DNA of 64,000 nt from JAQBVV01 sp965249205 (GTDB lineage Bacteria; Acidobacteriota; Vicinamibacteria; Vicinamibacterales; UBA2999): contig CBDFLL010000006.1 in NCBI GenBank assembly GCA_965249205.1, positions 930,001 to 994,000 on the forward strand, written 5' to 3'. The translations under genes were made by a program, and so were the position numbers. Position 1 is the first letter of the stretch, and each line of letters begins with the position of its first letter. The notes below the pieces were generated by a model. The model did no database searches, was not told where the DNA came from, and saw only the letters and a program-made list of their open reading frames with translations. Shown piece by piece: positions 51,347-62,633 of this stretch.

Positions 51347-53221
51347 CTAGGGGCCCGGTACCTGCTGATTGAGCTCTTCAAACCAGTTCAGGACGACGTT
51401 GATCTGGGGTGGAGGTGCATCTTCGGCGGCTTCGATCGGCACGACGGTGAGGAACCGTTCACCGTCGAACGAGGCATCGTAGGCTCGGCCCTCGGTTCCT
51501 CCGAAGTAGGGCCACTCGAGCAGTTCACGCGGAGCCTGATGCTCAAACGCTGTCGCGGTCTGGACAGGCACGGCCATCATGCGCGCGGGGGTGCCAGGTT
51601 TAAGGTAGAACAGCTCTCGCCCGTTTCGTGCCCAAAGAGGTTTCAACCCACCGGCTGTCGACACCGTCCACTGGTCATCGTCCACGTTGGGAAACGGCCG
51701 CACGTAGACCTCAAATTCGCCGGACTCGTCCGACTGATAGGCCATCCACTTGCCGTCTGGCGACAGCTCGGCATTTCTCTCGTTGCCCTCGCCGGCCAAC
51801 AGCCACACCGGCTCGGAACCGGCGTCCAGCGAAATCATGCCGATGTTGTCCCCCGTCTCTGGATGCGCCTGTTCCCCTGAACACGAGCATGCGATCCGCA
51901 TCCGCAAAGAAGTACGGACTGACACTCTGTGTGCCTTTTCCCATGGGGGGAGTGATGGCCTCGGCGACGCCCGAGTTGTCCGAGGCCTTCCACGAGACGA
52001 TATTCGAACCTGACTTGGAGGACGCGATGCGCGCGTCGTCCGATGTCCAGACCGCATATTGTTCCGACCCGTCGGCAACGGTCATCCTGACAGATGTTTC
52101 GCTCGCGAAGTCCCACACCCAAATATCCCCGCCCAGGTTGGCTTCGTCTACGGCCACTCGCCGTCCGTCGTGAGAGACGCGGACATATTCGTAGCCCTGA
52201 GGCTCGATCGCGATGACTTCTTCCGTTCCATCGCGACCAACCCAGATCAGCCGTCGAATCGGGGTCGTTGACGCACCGCCCGTCAGGTAGGCGAGCGCCC
52301 CCTCCGCAGAGACACTGAAACTGGCGGCGCCCGACGGCTTCGTCCTCACGCCTTCCACGACTGGAGTCGGCGCGCCATGTACTTCGAGCGTATCGAGGTC
52401 AAAGGCCACCGCTCGCAACGCCCCACTGACGCCGTACACGATGTGCCCCGAAGACGCGTACCGCGCCTGGCCCGCCCCCGGAACCAACGTGCGGTATTCG
52501 CCTGTCTCCAGCTCGAGCAGGGCGATCTGGGAGGCGCCAGACCCCTGGTTGCTCGTGATCGTGAACAGAATGGCATCTCCGCCCGGAAGAAATTCAGGAA
52601 AGACGTGTGTGAGTTCTCCGTCTTGCTCACTTGGCGTCGTCAAGACGTCGGCCTCGCCGCCCGTCGCAGAAATCCGGAGCAGACCGGTTGAGGCTTCAAT
52701 CGCTGAGAAAATGATCGTGTTGTCGGTTCCCCAGGTCGCGCCTCGTGTTCCCCCGCCCGGTCCGCCGATTCGCACGGCCGGTCCTCCCGTGATGGGCACC
52801 TTCATCCATGTCCCCGCGTCGCCGGACATGAAGCCGACCCATTGGTCATCGGGTGACAGAAAAGGTGAGCGTGCTGACTCAGCCAGCAACGTGGGCTCCA
52901 ACTCATCCAGCGCGCGCGAGTACATGCGCCCGACCGTCGCACCGCCCGAGCCGGCGACGTACACGATGTGTGTGCCATCGCTCGAGAACACAACATCCGC
53001 ATCAATCGGGCTACCGACGACCTCCCCACCAGGATGCACGGCCGTCAGCCGAAGAAGCGCCGGCGGCGTGGCTGCCGGCTGCAACTGCACGCCGACACCG
53101 GCGACCGCGATACCGAGAGCAATCCCCGCGATCCACGGCAGCGCACGCCGCCAATCGACCGATTGAGGAGACTGATGGGGACCAGGTTCGTGGGTGTGCT
53201 GCATCTTGGGGAACTCCGCGG
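51347..53221 (-). pseudogene. PD40 beta-propeller part of a Ser/Thr-kinase-type protein, frameshifted
   Basis: The part from 53221 to about 51875 reads a transmembrane segment (LPWIAGIALGIAVAGVGV) and then TolB-like PD40 repeats (SSDGTHIVYVAGSG, SPFLSPDDQWVGFMSG and others). The reading then shifts by one base near 51875 (LVFRGTG in one frame, QAHPETGDNIGMISL in the other) and continues to 51347. In Acidobacteriota this region normally follows a protein-kinase domain, which is missing: the frame begins just after a CTAG at 53222-53225. Either half could still be translated. Confidence 0.7.
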
Positions 53222-53331
53222 CTAGATGTACCGATCAGCCGATAGCGATCGCGTCGCCACGCAACAGACGGATAACTCTGCCACATCTCCACGTGTATGC
53301 GAAGCCGAGTGAGCGATCGCACGTGATCCGG

Positions 53332-53561
53332 GTAGTGGTCTGGTTGCGAATCAGCTCGGCATTCGGCCGGCTAAAGCGCTTTTCATGACCGTGTGGCGTC
53401 TGAGTAGACGCAATGCCGAAACACAAGGCTATTCGAAAAGCGCTCTATGCCTCCCGTCTGGCGGCGTTGCTTCTCGGTCACATGCACCCGGCATGCTCCG
53501 TCGTCGCGCCTGGCGCCTCACCGCCCTCGGTGCACAAGCCAATTCGCAACCAGACCACTAG
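53332..53561. repeat. Mini-element A, copy 4, with nested element B
   Basis: Ends GTAGTGGTCTGGTTGCGA and CGCAACCAGACCACTAG. Core hairpin CATGC-ACCCG-GCATG. A 77-bp element B interrupts the first third. The right CTAG is shared with IS copy 4. The 106 bases between 53226 and the left end hold nothing recognisable. Confidence 0.75.
53371..53447. repeat. Mini-element B, copy 2
   Basis: CTAAAGCGCTTTTCATGACC to TTCGAAAAGCGCTCTA, inserted in A4 between GGCCGG and TGCCTCC. The matching ends and similar location in D1 identify the family. Confidence 0.65.
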
Positions 53562-54860
53562 CAGGCTGCTGAAGAACCCGGGTGATCGGGCCGTTTTCTA
53601 AGGATCATGCGAGTCACCACCGACCGACAACGGTGCGCACGGCTGTGCGCTGGCCCCGATCAAGGGGCCGGCGACACGCGCGGCCGGTGATCAGGGACAC
53701 CTCGCCTCCAGATTCCGCAGCCGGACCAAGTTATAGACCGTGGCGGCGAAGGTAAGCTGCCAATCCACGAGGGCGACACCGCGATGCCGGAGTTTGCGCA
53801 AGCCGCCGACGGTCTTCATCCAGCCAAAGACCTGTTCTACGAGTTTCCGTTTCCGCTGACTGACGTGATAGCCCGCATGCCGCGTGGTCCGGCCATCGAT
53901 CGCACTCCAGCGGACCTTCTGAGCAACGTGGGGCGTGACGGCCCGGATACGGACAGCGGCCACAAAGCTTGCCACATCGTAGCCCTTGTCCGCCCCGACC
54001 GTGCTGCCCGGCGGCGCGCTGGCCTCCAGCAACAGCGCCGCTGCCTCGCGTTCGGCGGTCCCCGTCGCGTGAGTCGCGCAGACGTTGGCGACAAGTCCCT
54101 GTCGATTGTCCAGCAGCACGTGGCCCAGATACGCCAGCTTGGCTTCCTTCCCCTGGCCCTTCCGAGGCAGCATCGCCTCCGGATCGGTCGTCGACTGGTG
54201 CGTGTCGTTGCGCCGCCGCTCCCCGTGGAAGTTGACCGTGGGATTCCCGGGGTCATCGGGCGGGTCGCTCTCCGCCGCGTCCCGGCACCGAAAGCTCTTC
54301 AGGCTGGCCCACGCTTCCAATTGGGTCCCATCCACAGTGAAGTGTTCGTCCGAGAGCAGCCCGGCCGCCCGCGCGTGGGCCTGCACCGCATCAAAGAAGG
54401 CGGCCGCGAGATCGCCCGCCAGCAGCCGGTCGCGATTCTTGGTAAACGTGGTGGGATGCCAAACCGGGTCGTCCAAATTCAAGCCCACGAACCAGCGGAA
54501 CAGCAGGTTGTAATTGAGCTCTTCCATCAGCAGCCGCTCGCTCCGCACCGTGTAGAGCACCTGCAGCAACAACGCGCGCAGCAGCTGTTCCGGCGGGATC
54601 GACGGACGCCCTGTGTTGGCGTACAGGCCGGCGAACCTGCGCGACATCGTTCTCAGCGCTTCGTCCGTCAGCGCGCGAACCGCGCGGAGCGGATGGTCGG
54701 CTGGCACGCGCTGTTCCGGCGACAGGTAGCTGAACATGTGAGTGCTTTGCTCATCGTGTCCGCGCATGATGGGGCTCCCTTCAGCGGTGTTGGGAGCATG
54801 GTAGTACGCCGGGATCGATCTGTCGATCCCATTTCACGGAGTTTTTCAGCAGCCTGCTAG
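53558..54860 (-). mobile_element. IS5/IS1182-type insertion sequence, copy 4
   Basis: Core 53562-54856, 1295 bp, CTAG at both ends, left one shared with element A copy 4. Same orientation as copy 5. Confidence 0.9.
53691..54767 (-). CDS. IS5/IS1182-type transposase (copy 4)
   Basis: Intact 358-residue transposase, the same protein as the other copies. Confidence 0.9.
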   Translation of the reverse strand: MRGHDEQSTHMFSYLSPEQRVPADHPLRAVRALTDEALRTMSRRFAGLYANTGRPSIPPEQLLRALLLQVLYTVRSERLLMEELNYNLLFRWFVGLNLDDPVWHPTTFTKNRDRLLAGDLAAAFFDAVQAHARAAGLLSDEHFTVDGTQLEAWASLKSFRCRDAAESDPPDDPGNPTVNFHGERRRNDTHQSTTDPEAMLPRKGQGKEAKLAYLGHVLLDNRQGLVANVCATHATGTAEREAAALLLEASAPPGSTVGADKGYDVASFVAAVRIRAVTPHVAQKVRWSAIDGRTTRHAGYHVSQRKRKLVEQVFGWMKTVGGLRKLRHRGVALVDWQLTFAATVYNLVRLRNLEARCP

Positions 54861-54977
54861 GTTCAGCACGCACACCGGCCAGGCTGGACGATCACGCGTC
54901 TCGCCCGCGTCCCAAGGTACCATCCACACAGCACGAGACGGCGGCAAAGGGGGCTCACCGGCAAGGCGATAACCGAG

Positions 54978-56909
54978 ATGGGACAGATGGACGTGGCCCG
55001 GCTCAATCCCACGGAGCTTCGGGCTTTTATACAGGCGCTCCTCGGAGACGTGCACGCGCTGGAGCGCATGCTGGCAACGGGCATGATCGAGTCCGGCCAG
55101 TGCCGTGTCGGATGCGAGCAGGAAATGTTCCTCGTCGATCGCGCCAGCAAGCCAACCCCCATCGCGATGGAGCTCCTCGAACGACTTGACGATCCGAGTT
55201 TCGCGACCGAGCTTGGGAGATTCAACCTTGAAACCAATGTGGCCCCTAGGCGACTCGAAGGCGACTGCCTGTCACAGACAGAAGAGGCACTCGGCTCGAA
55301 GCTCTCAAAAGTACGGGCGGTTGCGCACGAGATGCACGCAGAGGTGGTCCTGACCGGGATCCTGCCCACGTTGAGAAAGTCGGACCTCGGGCTCGACAAC
55401 CTCAGTCCGAAGCAGCGCTACCACGGCCTGAACGAGGCGATGACCGAACTCAGCGGGGGAGATTTCGAGTTTCGGCTGCGAGGCGCTGACGAGCTGATCG
55501 TACGGCACGACTCGGTCATGCTGGAGTCCTGCTGCACCAGCTTCCAGGTGCACTACCAGGCCGATCCGGAAGACGTCGTCAACCTCTACAACGTTGCCCA
55601 GGCTATTGCGGCGCCCGTGTTGGCCGCTGCCGTCAATTCGCCGCTGCTCTTCGGGCGGCGGCTCTGGAAGGAAACGCGAATTCCTCTGTTTCAGCAAGGT
55701 ATCGATACGCGGCGCGCGTCGTCATCGTTACGCGAGCGATCGCCGAGGGTAAGTTTCGGCCGCCAGTGGATGGAGCGCTCGGTCGTTGAACTTTTTCAAG
55801 AGGACATTGCCCGCTTCCGAGTGCTGCTCGGCTCGACGATCAACGAAGACTCCATGCGAATACTCCAGCGTGGAGGCATACCCAGGCTTAGGGCACTGCA
55901 AGTCCACAACGGCACGATCTACAGATGGAATCGCGTCTGCTACGGGATGACCGAGGGGAAACCTCATTTGCGCATCGAGAACCGGGTGCTGCCGGCCGGG
56001 CCGACGGTGCTCGACGAGGTCGCGAACGCCGCATTTTTCTGGGGCCTCATGCGTGGCATGCCTCAGACTCACAGCGACATCGCCCGAGACCTGGACTTTG
56101 ACGACGCACAGCTCAACTTCATTGCAGCCGCTGAATCAGGACTCCAGGCGCATTTCCGATGGATGGCGGGTCGGACACTGACAGCCAAGGATCTCATCGT
56201 TCACGAACTCCTGCCGATCGCGCGGGAGGGTTTGGCTCTAGCGGGGATCCGGAGCGCAGACATCACCCGCTATCTGGACCTCATCGAGGCGCGCGTCGCT
56301 AGCGAAGGCACGGGTGCAGACTGGTTGTTGAAGTCTTTCGCGAAGGTGGCGCCTGCAGGAGGCCACAGAGCCTTGACAACACTGACCGAGGAAACGAGTC
56401 AGCGACAGTGGACGGATCCGCGCGGCGTCCATGAATGGGAGCTTGCGGGAGAAGTGGGGTACCGAAGAATGAAGAGCCACGAGCTTCGGGTTGAAGAAGC
56501 CATGACGACCGACCTGGTCACGGCAGATCCTGATGAATCGATCGAGCTGGTCACCAACCTCATGGACTGGAAACGCGTACGCCACATTCCTGTGGAGGAC
56601 CGCCAGGGTCGGCCGGTTGGTCTGGTGTCGTATTTTGAAGTACTCGCGTATTTCAATCGCCGCCACGACGAAGACAGCGCCCCCTCCCCTGTTCGGTCGA
56701 TCATGAATCGCGCCCCTTCTACCGTGGCGCCAGAAACGCCTGTCCGACAAGCGATGACATTGATGAAGGAGCAACACGCGGAGTGTCTCCTCGTGGTCAA
56801 GGACGATCGGCTGGTAGGCCTGGTCACCGAGCACGATGTCCTGGATCTGGTCGCCGACCTGCTCAACGAGACCGACGACGGCATGGACCCGGGAGTGGAT
56901 GATCACTGA
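54978..56909 (+). CDS. Glutamate-cysteine ligase family (GCS2-type) protein with C-terminal CBS pair
   Basis: In this 643-residue protein, residues 20-470 resemble carboxylate-amine ligases of the GCS2 type: GCEQEMFLVD near 45-54, RFNLETNVAP, VLTGILPTLRKSD, then LRIENRVLPAGPTVLDEVANAAF. Residues about 505-630 are two CBS domains (VEEAMTTDLVTADPDESIEL and PVRSIMNRAPSTVAPETPV), which usually bind adenine nucleotides. It may be a nucleotide-regulated gamma-glutamyl ligase; the amine partner is unknown. It overlaps the next gene by 11 bases. Confidence 0.8.
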   Translation: MGQMDVARLNPTELRAFIQALLGDVHALERMLATGMIESGQCRVGCEQEMFLVDRASKPTPIAMELLERLDDPSFATELGRFNLETNVAPRRLEGDCLSQTEEALGSKLSKVRAVAHEMHAEVVLTGILPTLRKSDLGLDNLSPKQRYHGLNEAMTELSGGDFEFRLRGADELIVRHDSVMLESCCTSFQVHYQADPEDVVNLYNVAQAIAAPVLAAAVNSPLLFGRRLWKETRIPLFQQGIDTRRASSSLRERSPRVSFGRQWMERSVVELFQEDIARFRVLLGSTINEDSMRILQRGGIPRLRALQVHNGTIYRWNRVCYGMTEGKPHLRIENRVLPAGPTVLDEVANAAFFWGLMRGMPQTHSDIARDLDFDDAQLNFIAAAESGLQAHFRWMAGRTLTAKDLIVHELLPIAREGLALAGIRSADITRYLDLIEARVASEGTGADWLLKSFAKVAPAGGHRALTTLTEETSQRQWTDPRGVHEWELAGEVGYRRMKSHELRVEEAMTTDLVTADPDESIELVTNLMDWKRVRHIPVEDRQGRPVGLVSYFEVLAYFNRRHDEDSAPSPVRSIMNRAPSTVAPETPVRQAMTLMKEQHAECLLVVKDDRLVGLVTEHDVLDLVADLLNETDDGMDPGVDDH

Positions 56910-58065
56910 GATCCCCGCGAAGTTCTCTACGCGCGTCATTGGCCGGTTCGGGGGCCAGCACCCAGGGCCACTGGTCGTCTCTGTCGGAGGGCAGCACGGC
57001 AACGAACCGGCCGGCATCTTCGCCAGCCGCAACGTACTCCAGCAGCTTGCCAGTCTCCGAACGTGTTTTCGCGGCGAGTATGTGGCGTTGGCCGGCAATC
57101 TGTCGGCGCTGAGACTCGGCGTGCGGTACGTCGACGAAGATCTGAACCGCATCTGGCGGAGGGACCTGATCCGTCGGGCCGAATCGGCATCGCCAGAACC
57201 GGGGTCTGTCGAAGAGGCCGAATTGCGCGCCCTGTTGGCCGAAATCCGCGTCGCTGTTGGGCGCTGCTCCGACGAAGCCTATTTCATCGATCTCCACACG
57301 ACGTCGGCGTCAGGGAGCCCGTTTGTTGTTGTCGCCGACACACTACTGAACCGCCGGCTCGCGCAGGCGCTGCCGGCCCCGATGGTGCTCGGCCTCGAAG
57401 AATATCTCAGCGGCACGCTACTGAACTTCGTCAACGACCTCGGCCATGTCGCAGTGGGCTTTGAAGGCGGGCAGCACGATTCAGCTGCGTCGGTCGCGAT
57501 GCTTGAACTTGGTATCTGGCAGACGCTCCGGCTGGCCGGCTCCGTGGACCCCGTACAAGTCCCAGGAGCGGGTCGGATCACGCTGCGCGTCCGTCGCCGT
57601 TTCCAAGGCAGTCCCAGCGTCCTCGAAATACGGCATCGTCACGGCGTCCAGCCCGGCGACGCCTTCGTCATGGAACCAGGATTCGAGAACCTGACACGAG
57701 TCCGGCAAGGGGATGTGCTCGCTCACGATCAGCAAGGCCCTATCGAGTCCGCAGAATCCGGACTTGTCTTGATGCCCCTGTATCAAACGCTCGGGGACGA
57801 CGGGTACTTCCTGGTCCGTCAGGTGTGGCCATTTTGGCTGGAGGTCTCTGCATGGATGCGGCGTCTCCGCATGGACCGGTTGCTGCCTCTGCTGCCAGGA
57901 GTCGAGCGCCAGACCAAAGCCAGAGATACGCTACGCGTCAATCCAAGAGTCGCGCGCTGGCTTGTCGTCCAGATCTTTCACCTGCTCGGCTTTCGCCGAC
58001 AGGGATCAGAGCATGGCTCGTGGATCTTCTCACGCCGGGTGGAACATCCTCGCCCCGCTGTGTAA
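56899..58065 (+). CDS. Succinylglutamate desuccinylase/aspartoacylase-family hydrolase
   Basis: The 388-residue protein starts at ATG 56899, inside the end of the ligase gene, with GGGAG before it. Zinc ligands are H33 and E36 (GGQHGNEPAG) and H133 (IDLHTTSAS). The substrate loop DLNRIW is at 81-86. The C-terminal part has the HGVQPGDAFVMEPGFENL domain and a long extension. It should hydrolyse an N-acyl amino acid or a related amide. Overlap with the GCS2-CBS gene implies a paired function, perhaps making and breaking the same bond type. Confidence 0.8.
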   Translation: MITEIPAKFSTRVIGRFGGQHPGPLVVSVGGQHGNEPAGIFASRNVLQQLASLRTCFRGEYVALAGNLSALRLGVRYVDEDLNRIWRRDLIRRAESASPEPGSVEEAELRALLAEIRVAVGRCSDEAYFIDLHTTSASGSPFVVVADTLLNRRLAQALPAPMVLGLEEYLSGTLLNFVNDLGHVAVGFEGGQHDSAASVAMLELGIWQTLRLAGSVDPVQVPGAGRITLRVRRRFQGSPSVLEIRHRHGVQPGDAFVMEPGFENLTRVRQGDVLAHDQQGPIESAESGLVLMPLYQTLGDDGYFLVRQVWPFWLEVSAWMRRLRMDRLLPLLPGVERQTKARDTLRVNPRVARWLVVQIFHLLGFRRQGSEHGSWIFSRRVEHPRPAV

Positions 58066-58132
58066 CTGTGCTCACCGGACCTCTTCCGGGCTGCGGACCT
58101 GCACCGCCGGGGTCATGGAGTACAGTTAACGG

Positions 58133-59787
<1,655 letters not shown>

Positions 59788-59791
<4 letters not shown>

Positions 59792-61090
59792 CAGGCTGCT
59801 GAAGAACCCGGGTGATCGGGCCGTTTTCTAAGGATCATGCGAGTCACCACCGACCGACAACGGTGCGCACGGCTGTGCGCTGGCCCCGATCAAGGGGCCG
59901 GCGACACGCGCGGCCGGTGATCAGGGACACCTCGCCTCCAGATTCCGCAGCCGGACCAAGTTATAGACCGTGGCGGCGAAGGTAAGCTGCCAATCCACGA
60001 GGGCGACACCGCGATGCCGGAGTTTGCGCAAGCCGCCGACGGTCTTCATCCAGCCAAAGACCTGTTCTACGAGTTTCCGTTTCCGCTGACTGACGTGATA
60101 GCCCGCATGCCGCGTGGTCCGGCCATCGATCGCACTCCAGCGGACCTTCTGAGCAACGTGGGGCGTGACGGCCCGGATACGGACAGCGGCCACAAAGCTT
60201 GCCACATCGTAGCCCTTGTCCGCCCCGACCGTGCTGCCCGGCGGCGCGCTGGCCTCCAGCAACAGCGCCGCTGCCTCGCGTTCGGCGGTCCCCGTCGCGT
60301 GAGTCGCGCAGACGTTGGCGACAAGTCCCTGTCGATTGTCCAGCAGCACGTGGCCCAGATACGCCAGCTTGGCTTCCTTCCCCTGGCCCTTCCGAGGCAG
60401 CATCGCCTCCGGATCGGTCGTCGACTGGTGCGTGTCGTTGCGCCGCCGCTCCCCGTGGAAGTTGACCGTGGGATTCCCGGGGTCATCGGGCGGGTCGCTC
60501 TCCGCCGCGTCCCGGCACCGAAAGCTCTTCAGGCTGGCCCACGCTTCCAATTGGGTCCCATCCACAGTGAAGTGTTCGTCCGAGAGCAGCCCGGCCGCCC
60601 GCGCGTGGGCCTGCACCGCATCAAAGAAGGCGGCCGCGAGATCGCCCGCCAGCAGCCGGTCGCGATTCTTGGTAAACGTGGTGGGATGCCAAACCGGGTC
60701 GTCCAAATTCAAGCCCACGAACCAGCGGAACAGCAGGTTGTAATTGAGCTCTTCCATCAGCAGCCGCTCGCTCCGCACCGTGTAGAGCACCTGCAGCAAC
60801 AACGCGCGCAGCAGCTGTTCCGGCGGGATCGACGGACGCCCTGTGTTGGCGTACAGGCCGGCGAACCTGCGCGACATCGTTCTCAGCGCTTCGTCCGTCA
60901 GCGCGCGAACCGCGCGGAGCGGATGGTCGGCTGGCACGCGCTGTTCCGGCGACAGGTAGCTGAACATGTGAGTGCTTTGCTCATCGTGTCCGCGCATGAT
61001 GGGGCTCCCTTCAGCGGTGTTGGGAGCATGGTAGTACGCCGGGATCGATCTGTCGATCCCATTTCACGGAGTTTTTCAGCAGCCTGCTAG
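59788..61090 (-). mobile_element. IS5/IS1182-type insertion sequence, copy 5
   Basis: Core 59792-61086, 1295 bp, CTAG at both ends. The left CTAG contains the prfC stop. In direct orientation with copy 4; the two bracket the GCS2-CBS, aspartoacylase-like and prfC genes. Confidence 0.9.
59921..60997 (-). CDS. IS5/IS1182-type transposase (copy 5)
   Basis: Intact 358-residue transposase, the same protein as the other copies. Confidence 0.9.
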   Translation of the reverse strand: MRGHDEQSTHMFSYLSPEQRVPADHPLRAVRALTDEALRTMSRRFAGLYANTGRPSIPPEQLLRALLLQVLYTVRSERLLMEELNYNLLFRWFVGLNLDDPVWHPTTFTKNRDRLLAGDLAAAFFDAVQAHARAAGLLSDEHFTVDGTQLEAWASLKSFRCRDAAESDPPDDPGNPTVNFHGERRRNDTHQSTTDPEAMLPRKGQGKEAKLAYLGHVLLDNRQGLVANVCATHATGTAEREAAALLLEASAPPGSTVGADKGYDVASFVAAVRIRAVTPHVAQKVRWSAIDGRTTRHAGYHVSQRKRKLVEQVFGWMKTVGGLRKLRHRGVALVDWQLTFAATVYNLVRLRNLEARCP

Positions 61091-61137
61091 TCGCTACCAA
61101 AGATACTGCCCAACACTCCGGCGACTTCTTACGTGAC

Positions 61138-61845
61138 TTGCCCGCCGCGAAGAATATCGATGGTGCATCGGTGTGGGGCGTCATCGTGGAAACCAGGCAG
61201 CACCCCGCATTGGCGTCGGTTATTCGGAGATTTCGAGACAGATTGGATATCCGAATCCAGCTCTTTCACAGCGCTGAAAACCGCGAACTCATCTTGGGTT
61301 CACCGCTAAAGAAAGAAATTTCGGACGGTATAATTTCGCTCACCTGCCTTCGCGAATCACACTTTTCTGAGAAGACCTATAACGCCTTGCTCTTGAGCGA
61401 GGCGTTTTGGAATTCTCTCAACGGAAGAAAGAAGATCCTGATATTTCAGACTGACACGGTCCTGTGCGCCAACTCAGAGTACTCCCTCGAAGAGTTCATG
61501 GACTTTGACTATATTGGCGCAACCTGGAATCCAAGGCGCCCGGTGGGGCTGGTCATTCACGGTGGAAACGGTGGCCTGAGCCTGCGCGACTGGCATGTGT
61601 CAACGGACTGTCTGAGGCGCTTTCCGCCCGACTTATGGTCAGGTGGTGAAGACGGATACTTCGCGTTTCACGGAGAAATTGTTGGCGGAAAAGTGGGTGG
61701 ACCCGACGACTGCGAGAAGTTTGCCACTCATAAGCGCTTCAAGCGCATGAGTTTTGGGGCGCATCAAGTTCAGAGCCTAGGAGAAGCGGAGCTGGCCAAG
61801 TTCTTAAGATATTGCCCGGAGGCTGCTTTCATGCTCGAACGATGA
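61138..61845 (+). CDS. DUF5672 family glycosyltransferase-like protein, start uncertain
   Basis: From TTG 61138 the protein has 235 residues. GVIVETRQHPALASVIRRF opens the family pattern, followed by YNALLLSEAFWNSL, ILIFQTDTVLC, DYIGATWN and the GGNGGLSLRDW motif of DUF5672. These proteins are thought to transfer sugars in surface polysaccharide synthesis. The frame is open back to the CTAG of IS copy 5 with no ATG or GTG, so the native start may have been removed by the IS. Base composition is lower in GC than prfC. Confidence 0.7.
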   Translation: MPAAKNIDGASVWGVIVETRQHPALASVIRRFRDRLDIRIQLFHSAENRELILGSPLKKEISDGIISLTCLRESHFSEKTYNALLLSEAFWNSLNGRKKILIFQTDTVLCANSEYSLEEFMDFDYIGATWNPRRPVGLVIHGGNGGLSLRDWHVSTDCLRRFPPDLWSGGEDGYFAFHGEIVGGKVGGPDDCEKFATHKRFKRMSFGAHQVQSLGEAELAKFLRYCPEAAFMLER

Positions 61846-61899
61846 GAGGTTGCTCGTTGTTGCCTCCTGACGTTCTCCCATCTTCAGTCGCGGATCGAT

Positions 61900-62631
61900 T
61901 TAGGGTGTGGCAGCGAGAGCCGACCTCGGAGAGGGCGGCAGCTTGATGGACGGGTGCTGTTTGACGGCCCATTGGTCGCCATACTTGCTCAGCAGGTAGG
62001 GTCTACCTCGTTCGGGCGTCAGCGCCCGTGTCTGCACGCCTCCAAGCCGGACGAGGGGACTGTCGACGTCATTCATGTGCTTGGGATCGACACCCAGGGT
62101 CTTGACGTCCCACCCGTTGAGAATGGTGCCGTTCACGTCAAACACCGTGGTGATATCGAAACCACCCGTCACGTTGTGAAAACAGTCGTGGTCGACGGGT
62201 CGCAGTTTCATTAACCACGGTTTACCGTCTCGAAATGCCGGCGTGTTGACGATGATTTCGAACGACCGACTCGAGAGTTCAATGATCCGCGTGTACTGAT
62301 TGTTAAACCCCCTGGAATACTTCTGGATGTTTGTGGCGGCTGTTCCGGACTCCCAGAGGTCGAGCAGGGGTGGTACGCCAGACGGGTGTATCTCCACATC
62401 GATATCGTCATCCCAGGGGATCAGGTCTGAGCCGCAGTAGTAGCCGATGAGGCTTCCGCCACTGAGCGAATAGCCTATGTGCCACTTGTTCGAGAATTCG
62501 TGGAACACTGACAGAGTGTCGAGCAGTACTCCCTTGAGGACACGCATTTCGTCGGAAGGCACGTCGAAGTGTTGATGGTCACTTTGCGTGCCCTCTAGCA
62601 TTTCATAGCCGTCTACCAGAACATGCCTCAT
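61900..62631 (-). CDS. LicD-like nucleotidyltransferase-fold protein
   Basis: The 243-residue protein has the LicD signature near residues 56-80 (SLSGGSLIGYYCGSDLIPWDDDIDVE), a nucleotidyltransferase-like metal site DDDID. LicD enzymes attach phosphocholine or similar groups to surface glycans. It is convergent with the DUF5672 gene and divergent from the sulfotransferase gene. Confidence 0.8.
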   Translation of the reverse strand: MRHVLVDGYEMLEGTQSDHQHFDVPSDEMRVLKGVLLDTLSVFHEFSNKWHIGYSLSGGSLIGYYCGSDLIPWDDDIDVEIHPSGVPPLLDLWESGTAATNIQKYSRGFNNQYTRIIELSSRSFEIIVNTPAFRDGKPWLMKLRPVDHDCFHNVTGGFDITTVFDVNGTILNGWDVKTLGVDPKHMNDVDSPLVRLGGVQTRALTPERGRPYLLSKYGDQWAVKQHPSIKLPPSPRSALAATP

Positions 62632-62633
62632 AA

